The notes under the pieces were generated by a model that saw only the letters and a list, made by a program, of their open reading frames with translations, was not told where the DNA came from and ran no database searches. From Isoetes taiwanensis (Eukaryota; Streptophyta; Lycopodiopsida; Isoetales; Isoetaceae), in the NCBI GenBank assembly GCA_021234155.1, contig JAJEKV010000039.1, positions 2,980,001 through 3,044,000 on the forward strand: a stretch of 64,000 bases of DNA, in the 5' to 3' direction. This document shows positions 33,250-41,185 of the stretch, piece by piece. How positions within the stretch are numbered: position 1 is the first letter of the stretch; the number at the start of each line of letters is the position of its first letter. Made by a program: the position numbers and the translations under genes.

Positions 33250-33631
33250 ATATATTTAGCAACCCTATTGCATCATGAAATTCCTAAAGTCGTATTTAAT
33301 TAAAGTGGGACTCATTCCATTCCCATTTTTTTTCGGAACCCGGTTAATTTACATAAAAAGTAGCACCCCGACCCGAAAACTATCCTTAATTCGAATTTTT
33401 GAATAAAACTCTGAATCCGAGCTGTGCTGCAGTTTTCCCAGGTTCGCGAGTCGAGAACAAAAACAATGCAACTGAAACAAAGGAAATTCATTAAAGTTTG
33501 AAACCAAAGATGTAGTTGAAAAAAAATTTTTATTAATAAATTGAACAGATACAATGTATTTTACATCGGACGCAGAGACCATGGCGGTCTTGCTGTCACT
33601 ACAGTTACATCATCTTGGTAGGTGGTCCACC

Positions 33632-34125
33632 TTAGGGGATTAACTTGTGGGCTTCTTCATGCCGCCTCTGAAGCCTTGGGGCAACCTCAAGAGTGTGGAA
33701 TGCCTCACGTGGAGGTGCCTCTCCGGAGCTACCGCCGACTGGCCCACCCGACTTCTCCACTTTCGCCTCCCCGCACCTTTCATCGAATATGCTCCTTCCC
33801 CAACCTCCGTGGATGTTATGCAATGCTTGCAATATGCCTTGAGCTTCCTGGACTTTCTCTTTGTTCTTCGCCCGTTCTTTATCCCGTGGTGTAGCGAAAG
33901 CAACCTCTCAATTCGCGAGCAACCTTGTCCCAAAGGTAGGGCAAGAGTGTAGCGTGGTGGGGATCCGTGCGTGCGAAACGGTATTTCTTCGCCTTGAGCT
34001 GGATCTGTGTCGCCTGGAGCGGTCTCGTGATGCCCGAGCGGGGATCTGGCAGGTGTGTCGGATGCGTGCCTAAACCACACGGAGCAAGGGAGAGTATGAT
34101 TAACAATTACGGTGCCATTAGTCAA
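33632..34125 (-). pseudogene. Unidentified minus-strand exon, coding-like
   Basis: Overlapping frames give FARTDPHHATLLPYLWDKVA, then DKERAKNKEKVQEAQGILQA, then HIHGG-type and SIFDERCGEAKVEK segments up to a stop near 33632. The composition is coding-like, but at least one frame shift near 33890 is needed. No family is recognised. It lies downstream of the FCP1-like gene beyond three palindromes and could be a separate gene or a further exon. Confidence 0.35.
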
Positions 34126-34204
34126 AACGAAGAAAAGAATGTTGAAATCAAATTACAACGGAGAACATTCATTCCATACAACTGCATCCAATGACGTGGG
34201 AAGT

Positions 34205-34470
34205 AGTGTCTTTCTCGACTCGCGAGTCGAGAAAGGCCCATAAAAGTCAAAGTACAACCATTCTCATTAGAATATGGTTGCATCCAATCACACACGAAGC
34301 ATACAAATGCTTTTGTCAACGAGACACAAGCATGCCTTTTCGACTCGCGAGTCGAGAAAGGCCCAGGAAACCCAATGTACAAGCATTATCATAATAGATT
34401 GTACAAGCATTTCATCAACACGACAAGCATGCCTTTCTCGACTCGTGAGTCGAGAAAGGCATCGAAAACT
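34205..34470. repeat. Tandem units carrying three palindromes
   Basis: Units of about 97-126 bp repeat the order GCATGCC, TTTCTCGACT palindrome, AAAGGCCCA, AATGTACAAGCATT. Palindromes start at 34211, 34337 and 34434. They lie between the stop codon of the FCP1-like gene and the next minus-strand coding stretch. Confidence 0.75.
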
Positions 34471-34561
34471 CAATATACAAGTATATTCATTACAAAATGG
34501 TCAATACATGTGTTCACGCTCGATTACAATATTCACACAATTTGACTATCCGAAAGGTGGG

Positions 34562-35403
34562 TCACTCTTCTTGTTCACCAAAGTATTTGTCGTCCATAGC
34601 TTTCATGATCGGCTTGCTCTCTGGATCGGGTTCCGTGGAGGCTCGGATAGTTCGTAAGCTAACATCGGCGACAAGAATGGCGAAGAGGGATTCCGCCAAG
34701 ACAGACAGAGTCCGAAGGACAACCACCTATCCGCCTCATATTCTTCAGTCGATATGGCTTAGCAATGATTGTATTTTTGCTGCGTTATGATAGCACTTGT
34801 AGGCGGAGTCGTCTATGATCGCGTGTTGTGTTTGCCATAGTCCCCGAATTGCTCATAAACCCCGGCCCAGCCTTTTCACCATTATAGGCTTCCCTTTGTG
34901 ATGGTTGGATCGAGGTCCTTCACATGCTCGACGACCTTTCGCTTTCCCCAAACGAACTTGAACTTCAAAACTGAAATGCCGAGAACACCAAGAACATTGA
35001 CAATATTTTTCTTTGCCATACAAGACCATATGCCCACTTCAATCCCCCGGCCCCGTGCACCAATCAATAATTTCCTTAGCTCTAGGCCTCGGATACACTA
35101 TTTTATGCTCTGTTTTCATTGGGATCTGCGAGGTGTTAATCTCGGGACGTCTTTGTCGTGGTATACTGCAGCTAATACTCCATTGACGCCAAATATTACA
35201 AGCTTGGTGGGACCAATTTGGATCCCGCTTGGAGTTTGGCTCGACCATATTTCCGGTTCATCGGGATCCAAATGCGGGATCATTATCTTTTCGTGTTCTT
35301 TTCCGGCCGTGGAGTGGTGTCTTCTTGCTCGATTGTCTTTGTCCTTTTCATTCTCCTCGCGACGCGTGAACCGCGCCCAATGACAATGATCCGAGTCGTT
35401 GAG
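34562..35403 (-). CDS. FCP1/NIF-like HAD phosphatase domain, last exon, frameshifted
   Basis: Read right to left: LNDSDHCHWARFTRRE, an acidic-basic linker, then GPTKLVIFGVNGVLAAVYHD, PRPRAKEIIDWC, GIEVGIWSCMAKKNIVNVLG, KFVWGKRKVVEHVKDLDP, YEQFGDYGKHNT, then IDDSAYKCYHN and EYEADRWLSFG, ending KPIMKAMDDKYFGEQEE and TGA at 34562-34564. The block order matches NLI-interacting factor/FCP1 phosphatase domains, which remove phosphate from RNA polymerase II CTD and related proteins. The first motif, normally DxD or DxN, reads GVNG, so the nucleophilic Asp is a Gly here, while the late IDDS motif is kept. Four or more single-base frame changes occur. The acceptor TTCCAG is at 35404. It could be an expressed gene with sequence errors or a decaying pseudophosphatase. 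Confidence 0.72.
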
Positions 35404-35551
35404 CTGGAATTCCACGAAATGATGACATTTGTCGAAAGGAACGAGTTTTCTCGACTTCGCGAGTCGAGAATGAAAAAAGAAAAGGTATTGAAAGGAACGA
35501 GTTTTTCGACTTCGGAAGTCGAGAAACACCGATAGAGCAAAGTAAACTCAC
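35404..35551 (-). other. 148-bp intron holding two palindromes
   Basis: On the minus strand the preceding exon ends GAG followed by GTGAGT, and the next exon is preceded by GAATTCCAG. The 148 bases between contain the palindromes 35503-35526 and 35447-35470, each preceded or followed by the same AACTCGTTCCTTTC segment. About a third of the intron is palindrome. Confidence 0.6.
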
Positions 35552-37222
35552 CTCAATCTCAGGTTTTCAATAATGTTTTTCGGCAAGCATTCTGGTCCAA
35601 ATCTTCGACATCCTCGTCTCCGTCGCCTTTGTCTCCCTCGCCCTCGCCGTCTTTATCGCTTCCATTTGTCTTCCTCCCCTTGAAATGCTCATGAAGCAGA
35701 TCCGTGTATGATTGAATGGTTTCAACCATGTCCTTATTTCCAACCACGGATATAGGTTTCATTCCAAACAAAGATAGCCCCCCGAGAGAACAGGCCATTC
35801 ATGTACCACTTTCGCATACAATTTGATCTTCCTCGACCAAGTTTGGTTATGAAGTACTTGATAACTCTTGGCCGGATAGGAATTCTATGTATAGGACCGG
35901 TCGCACCATCTTTGCTGACCTTGTCCATCGATGGAACATCCTCCATAAACCCCCCCTCCCGTGGTTCCATCCGCTCTTGAGAGATCATGAACTTGTCGAG
36001 ATAATGATGCTCGCTAGACCACCACTTATCCAGTCGACCCACCGATCTTGAAATCAAAACCAAAACTATGTTGGCAAAGCTTGGTGCCTTCGGCAAGCCA
36101 AGTCTGCACTCATGATCAAGTTCGTATATGGAGTGCATGATCTTGTTGGTGAAGTTAATATCAGCTGCCCATTGGGAGACAGCAGTTGTCTGATTGCCCG
36201 GCATGCAAAAGACAAGGAAACTGAAAGTATCCAGGTCGGTCATGTCCAGACACGTCTTGTACCACTGCTCTATGTCAGCTTTGTCATAAAAAAGGGTGGG
36301 GTCTTCGATCATATTGATGGCAAATAGTGCCACGGGTCCAGGTGCCAGTTCCAGACCACCAAATCCCTTGTGTCCCAAAGTAACCAGAAATGGGGGGGAG
36401 CTATCGTCTGCCTTAAATGGGACCACCCCGAATCCAAGCTTCCTTTTCAGAATTGCCATAGCACGTTCAGGGAAAGGAAGGGTTTTGACGTTACGCTTCA
36501 GCTTGGTGTTGATGTAGGGTTGACATAGACGGTTCAATTCCTTCATGTCTTCCTCATCAAGGGCAGCCTTTTCCTTGTAATAATCAAAATCATGGTATTC
36601 ATTAGATGCAACGTTGCAGAACTCCGTGATGCCTTCTTCTAACGCACGCTGTCGCTTTAGGACTGTGGCATAATCCTTTGCGTCCTGCAATTTAGAACTC
36701 CTGGTCTTCCTTAGCAGGATTGTTCCCTCCAAGATTTTGCCTTGTAGGTCAAGCGTTTCTTTGTCAGGTGAGGCCTCAGATCCTCTTCATGAACCGCTTG
36801 TCAAACAACTTAGGGTCCGCACCGCTGGAAATTCTCCATTGCCGTCCTTGACTTGCCTCTTGTCCATTGAGCCCATTTGTCGGGTCCATTTCTCCCGGAC
36901 CGCCCTCGATGCTAAGAATGAGGTCATATTGGTCGAGAGAGACTCCCCGCCTTTCCTTGGTGTTCTCTTCTTCTTCTCCTCTTCTTCCTCTCCCTCGTCA
37001 TCTTCCTCGTCCCTCCAGTGAGAACATATCGCATAGTTTCTCAAAGGTCTTCCACTTATCCAGGGAGCCCTGTTTCCTTTAGGGGCCGAGGACAACCCAA
37101 TGCTTTCCCTTGTTGCCTGGCGTGTATGATCTGGTCAGGGATAATATTGCATTCGGACAATGTACCAATGTCGAGCATGAAAGTATCTACAAACACCGAA
37201 TAAACGGTAAAATAGTAGCCGG
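35552..37222 (-). CDS. Large orphan exon including a 332-codon open frame
   Basis: The frame 36732-35734 is open for 332 codons and has coding-like composition; no family is recognised. Landmarks: MEGTILLRKTRSSKLQDAKD, PGPVALFAINMIEDPTLFYD, DTFSFLVFCMPGNQTTAVSQ, WWSSEHHYLDKFM, HRIPIRPRVIKYFITKLGRG, RKWYMNGLFS. The core spacing (hydrophobic strand, INMIEDP, then FLVFCMPG 40 residues on) loosely recalls a class I methyltransferase, but the DPPW-type motif is absent, so this is only a suggestion. After one frame change the protein continues for 60 residues into an acidic tail (DGEGEGDKGDGDEDVEDLDQ) up to the donor at 35551. Upstream, 37222-36787 holds GYYFTVYSVFVDTFMLDIGT and DKWKTFEKLCDMFSLEG in shifting frames. 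It is probably the N-terminal part of the FCP1-like protein. Confidence 0.55.
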
Positions 37223-37636
37223 GTTTTCTCTTCCGAAGTCGAAAGTCCCTTTGAATGTCTAATTTTCTTTTACTTCTACGGGTTTTCATTCATGAAGTCG
37301 AGAAAGCTCACATCCTTTGATTTTCAGCGTTACCCTGGCTTTCTCGACTCGCGAGTCGAGAAACCCCAGTGATAATCGGCAAATGTTAGGATGGCAGGGC
37401 TTTCTCGACTCGCGAGTCGAGAAAGTCCCTTGAATGTCTAATTTTCTTTTACTGGCTAAGGGTTTTCTCGACTCGCGAAGTCGAGAAAGCCCGCATCCTT
37501 TGATTTTCTCGTGTTACTCTGGCTTTTCGATTTCGCAAGTTGAGAAACCCCAGTGATAATCGGCAAATGTTAGGATGGCGGGGGCTTTCTCGACTTCGCG
37601 AAGTCGAAAATGGAAAGATCTCAGAGAGTTATTTAC
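37223..37636 (-). other. Palindrome-rich intron with a 180-bp tandem duplication
   Basis: Bounded on the minus strand by ACGTAAG/GTAAAT at 37636 and by a CGGAAGAG-like acceptor near 37225. It holds about eight palindrome copies. AGTCCCTTTGAATGTC at 37244 recurs at 37424, and AAACCCCAGTGATAATCGG at 37361 recurs near 37545, so two units of about 180-184 bp lie in tandem, each with four palindromes. The intron status is inferred from coding-like sequence on both sides. Confidence 0.5.
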
Positions 37637-38955
37637 CTTACGTGGCGGCACTTCGGCGCTATTGTGTTACGGCGTTGGCTAATCGCCGGCCGGTTCGGTT
37701 CTTTGGCGTCTCGCCCGAAAGAACTTCGCACTCGCTTGGCATATCTATCCTTGATCCTTTGCGGCACCTCCTTCTAAAATGCGCAATACTTGCGCCGCCC
37801 TCAGCGAATCGACCGTCTACAACCCGTAACGGGACGTCTTTTCCCTTCGGATCTTCCTCGGACTTCCGGTGAACAACTCACCGGTCGATCCGCTAAAAGG
37901 TATGACATCCGCAGGGCATTGGATGCGCAGCGGGGATGTCGCACCATCAGGGGTTCGAGAATCTCCGGCATGTGTCTTTGGATTAAATTCCCGTGGTTGA
38001 ACAAGGCGGCATCTCCGTGCAAACCTTCGGCCGTCTAATGTCCAAAGAAAGCGGCTTGTGTGATATTCCCAACGGATAATACTTGAGCTAGACGCTCCAT
38101 TTTACGTGCCCCTCTCGCGGAAATCCTCGATCGATCATCGGATCGAGGTTTGGGGACTCGACCATATCTTCGTCTCCTTCGTCATCCGATTCCTCCCGTG
38201 TGGTGTCATCATCCCCATCTTTGTTTTTGGTGGACTTTTTGTGTATGAACCACAACTTCATTCCCCATCGTAGAGTGTTGTAGAGTCTTCAAAGACACGG
38301 TAGAAGTGAAGCTCCCGTATTGAACAATTGTTCCCCGACTCGGAAATCTCCATACCAAGCTCCCCGGATGTTAGGGTTCCGGCCTCCTTCATCCCTTCGG
38401 ATCCTTCCACCCAAGGTTCGACAATTTAAAGCCCGGCCTTTTTTTGGGTGCCCTTAGCCTTGCTCATGGAAGAGTGAGAATAATTTGAAACTCGCTAATT
38501 TTTTTTGGTGCGATAGAACTTACTCTTCCGGGCAAGTCCTCGACATGTAGTGTTAAATGCTTGAATGGGCAGCAGACAGAGAGCACAACACCGATTTTCT
38601 TGTACTTGTCTCCGGAGCTCTTCTTGTCCCTTTGGTGTAGAAGCAGATCTTTCTCCTTCCCACTTGTCGATACCTCGACATACCACCAAGAATCTACCCA
38701 TTTGTTTCAAGAAGCTCGTCTCCGGTCCCTCGATGGCCGAAGAATGGAGTTCGCCGGTGATCACCGGTGAGTCCGAGGTGAATCTTTGCAAGAAGAAAGG
38801 ATGGATCGGTTAAGGTATTCCGACAAAAGAAAAACCTCGAGCTCACGGGGTGTTTGTCTTCTTCTTCTTCTTTCGCGCTTGGTAGAAGCATCCCCTCCCC
38901 TAAGCTTCTTGGGCGGAGTCATGTCTATATGCCCTCTCATCCTCTTCGCACCCAT
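37637..38955 (-). CDS. Probable 5' exons of the orphan/FCP1-like gene, frameshifted
   Basis: A good start is ATG at 38953-38955, opening MGAKRMRGHIDMTPPKKLRG and RERRRRRQTPRELEVF, a basic stretch that could be a nuclear localisation signal. Then come SSAIEGPETSFLKQMGRFLV and GQEELRRQVQENRC up to a GGAAGA/GTAAGT donor at 38523. Further on: SGELGMEISESGNNCSIREL, HFYRVFEDSTTLYDGE, an acidic DGDDDTTREESDDEGDEDMV block, then GDAALFNHGNLIQRHMPEIL and PKGKDVPLRVVDGRFAEGGA. All read on the minus strand, with single-base frame changes every 100-200 bases. Whether this is one gene or two is open. No family recognised. Confidence 0.4.
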
Positions 38956-39199
38956 TCGTAAATTAAGTTTCCTCCGCGGGTTGTGAGTTTTAGGACTGCA
39001 TGTAAAAAAGATCGGGCGTGTTCTTTAGTTTGAACTTAAGGACATGCAATCATTTATGAAAAGAAGCGGGCTAAGGGTACAAAGACGCGGTCGGCTTTAG
39101 CCCGCCCCAAACACTATTTCGAAATTTAATCACATCAAGGGACTAAGTGGCGAGCGTAGTTTATCTTCCCCGCGGCATTGGGGACCTCGAGTTGGAGGG

Positions 39200-39535
39200 G
39201 GAGCATCATCATTAGCGACTTAGGAATGGCGCCCTTGACGCGGTAACGCTAACGCGCCTTTGCATATGTGTTTTTCCCGACCGCGTCCCTATTGCAAGCA
39301 GCGATTGATTTGATCGATGAGCACGGAGCTAAGGTAGGAAGCGGAGAGGAGCTGCCAGACACGGGAACTCTACACTGCGGCGCCATGGAACGGGGATACG
39401 CGAGAATCGCAGTGATACAAGTATTAGATGCGAATACACTCTTGAAGAGACCGACAGAAGAAGCAAAGACTCTAGGTGAGGCTGCGGGATCCGTGATCTG
39501 ATGGCCCAAGGAATTACTGCGTGAAGAGGTGAGTT
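39200..39535 (+). other. Unassigned coding-like segment
   Basis: A plus-strand frame 39268-39501 reads LLQAAIDLIDEHGAKVGSGE and ARIAVIQVLDANTLLKRPTE. A GAAGAG/GTGAGT donor-like site follows at about 39529. No family recognised. It may be a single exon of a gene on the opposite strand to the FCP1-like gene. Confidence 0.25.
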
Positions 39536-39590
39536 TCAGAGATGCCTATGTTATTTCGCTTGTAGAACATGCCGTATGTGTTTAAATAAT

Positions 39591-39721
39591 GGAACTGCTG
39601 ATAAGCTCGACGGATTCATTGTTTCTTTGTCGAGCATTTTTCAACTTCGATAGATGATTTACTCTCTGGGTTGAGAGATGCTCGGCAAGGAAACAATGGA
39701 TCGGGGGTAAAGAACAGTTCC
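39591..39721. ncRNA. miRNA-precursor-like foldback, 131 bp
   Basis: The arms 39611-39636 and 39679-39704 pair over 26 bases with about four mismatches or G-U pairs (TTGTTTCTTTGTCGAGCA against TGCTCGGCAAGGAAACAA). The base of the stem is closed by GGAACTG (39591-39597) and CAGTTCC (39715-39721). The loop is about 42 bases. The imperfect arms and size resemble plant miRNA or siRNA hairpins or a small decayed MITE. No known miRNA was recognised. Confidence 0.45.
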
Positions 39722-40446
39722 GTTTTAGGTGTGTTTTTTCATGGACTGTTTACTTGGAATGTTGTACATAGATCAGGCTAGGACTAAGGCCCAGGAGATG
39801 CGGTTCAAATGCATCCTCTTGTAGTTAGTCGGAGGGGCCTCCACCCTGTCCGAACCACTCCTCTTCGCAATATTCGAGGAAGATGGTTCGAAGGAGAGTG
39901 GCTCAGACAGGCTAGAGGCACTTGGGACTAAAAACAGGAGAATAGAAAGTGCAGTACTTGTAGAGAATGCAAGCCTTGGCTTCCTCTCTGTGGTTTCCCT
40001 GTGGTTAGTTGTAGAGGCCTCCACCCAGTCCGAGCCCCTCCCCTTCGCAATATTCGACGAAGATGGTTCGAAGGAGAGTGACTCTGACTGGGTCGAGGCC
40101 ACTGCTACCAGACACAGGAGAATTGGCTGGCTAAGGGATTCTCGACTTGCGAGTCGAGAATGCTTGGCTTCCTGTCTACATTCTCGACTCGCAAGTCGAG
40201 AATGCCTTGGCCATCCAGAACTCCGGTTAGTACACATGGAGTGCCGGTTGGGTAAGGCATTCCCTTCATGAGCGAGAATGCATACAAAGAAGCTTGTGGT
40301 TTCGTGGTTAGTTGTAGAGGCATCCACCCAATCAGAGCCCATCCCCTTCGCAATATTCGACTAAGAAGGTTCGAAGGAGACGGTCTTTGATTGGGTAGAG
40401 GCCACTGCGACCACACATACGGGGAGAATTGGGTTGCTAAGAGTTG

Positions 40447-40527
40447 GCTGCTAGGCGGTCAAAAACACTTCCCTCGCAATGTCCGGAGGAAGATAGAAGG
40501 AGAGTGTTTAAGGCGTATGCAAAGCCA
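40447..40527. repeat. Type-B hairpin, degenerate copy
   Basis: GGCTGCTAGGCGGTC... and ...AAGGCGTATGCAAAGCC flank the same CTCGCAATGTCCGGAGGAAG loop as the intact copy at 40732. The stem pairing is weak here. It is followed, like the other copy, by AGCTCTAGAGTGCACTAGAG and then a palindrome. Confidence 0.55.
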
Positions 40528-40731
40528 GCTCTAGAGTGCACTAGAGCCTGCGTTTTCTCGACTCACGAGTCGAGAAAGCAGCCAGCAACTCTGTGGTTAG
40601 TCGCCGAGGCCTCCACCCAATCAGAGCCCATCCCCTTCGCAATATTCGACGAAGATGGTTCGAAGGAGACGGTCTTTGATTGGGTAGAGGCCACTGCGAC
40701 CACACACAGGAGAATTGGGTTGCTAAGAGTT

Positions 40732-40812
40732 GGCCTGCAGACAGTCAAAACCACTTCCCTTCGCAATGTCCGAGGAAGATAGAAGGAGAGTGGTTGAGAC
40801 TGTCTGCAGGCC
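40732..40812. repeat. Type-B hairpin, intact copy
   Basis: GGCCTGCAGACAGTC at the left pairs perfectly with GACTGTCTGCAGGCC at the right (15 bp). The stem continues with AACCACT/AGTGGTT and CCTT/AAGG, and the loop is TCGCAATGTCCGAGGAAGAT. The loop resembles that of the type-A units although the stem sequence is unrelated. Confidence 0.85.
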
Positions 40813-41185
40813 AGCTCTAGAGTGCACTAGAGCCTGCGTTTTCTCGACTCACGAAGTCGGCGCCAGCACCTCGATGGTTAGTCGTAGAGGCCTCCACCCG
40901 CCGGAGCCAGTCCTCTTCGCAATATTCGATGAGCATGGTTCGAAGGAGAGTGGCTCGGGGCCCGGGTGGAGGCACTACTTCGGCGCACAAAGGGCCATTG
41001 GCGGTATCACATTCTCGACTCACGAAGTCGAGAAGGCTGCAGCAGGTTCTAAAGAATGTGAAGACATTGGGTAGTCAGGCAATCGAATCATGAGTCGAGA
41101 ATCCCTCAACACGCCAAGCGGTCGAGTGTACACTCCCTCTTCTCGCCTCGCGAGTCGAGAAGTTCTCGACTCGCGAGTCGAGAAG

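Larger units (their letters stand above)
31450..33260. mobile_element. PIF/Harbinger-type transposon remnant
   Basis: A Myb/SANT-like ORF on the plus strand is followed by a HARBI1-type transposase on the minus strand, so the two genes converge, a known PIF/Harbinger layout. Terminal inverted repeats and a TTA/TAA duplication could not be identified, so the limits are those of the coding remnants. Confidence 0.7.
39834..40975. repeat. Array of five type-A hairpins with covarying arms
   Basis: Units at 39837-39919, 40016-40100, 40319-40402, 40608-40692 and 40889-40973 each read GGCCTCCACCC...CTTCG, a loop CAATATTCGACGAAGATGGT, and then CGAAGGAGA...GGGTAGAGGCC. The loop side is almost invariant, while the outer stem changes from unit to unit with matching changes in the other arm: CTGTC with GACAG, CAGTC with GACTG, CAATCA with TGATTG, and GAGCC with GGCTC. 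A GTTAGT-TGTAGA leader precedes most units, and an ACACAGGAGAATTGG trailer follows those at 40016, 40319 and 40608 in part. The array is upstream of the FCP1-like gene on the same side as its start. Confidence 0.85.
33440..41185. repeat. Family of about 20 TCTCGACTCGCGAGTCGAGA palindromes
   Basis: Full or near-full copies lie at about 34211-34234, 34337-34359, 34434-34457, 35447-35470, 35503-35526, 37340-37363, 37401-37424, 37463-37488, 37524-37548, 37585-37610, 40139-40160, 40181-40202, 40554-40577, 40840-40860, 41012-41034, 41140-41161 and 41163-41184. Half or degraded copies lie at 33445, 37223, 37284 and 41085. The best copies extend the 20-mer to a perfect 24-bp palindrome by two further T/A pairs. 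Central bases vary (CGCG, CGTG, CACG, TTCGCGAA, TTGCGA), often symmetrically. None is found outside this interval. The sequence fits a small mobile palindromic element or a repeated protein-binding or hairpin site; function is unknown. Confidence 0.92.

Noticed and set aside
35734-36732. Assignment of the 332-codon ORF to a methyltransferase family
   Set aside because: The strand spacing is suggestive, but no DPPW/NPPY or other catalytic motif can be read, so it is left unassigned.
39773-40342. 189-codon minus-strand frame with repeated SLSFEPSSSNIAK and plus-strand frames with FAIFDEDGSKE
   Set aside because: Both strands give repeat peptides because the units are inverted repeats. Paired arm changes explain the pattern better than coding, although coding is not fully excluded.
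33440-41185. CRISPR-like array, because of regularly recurring palindromic repeats
   Set aside because: Spacing is irregular, the repeats lie in introns and tandem units of a eukaryotic genome, spacers are themselves repeated, and there are no cas genes.
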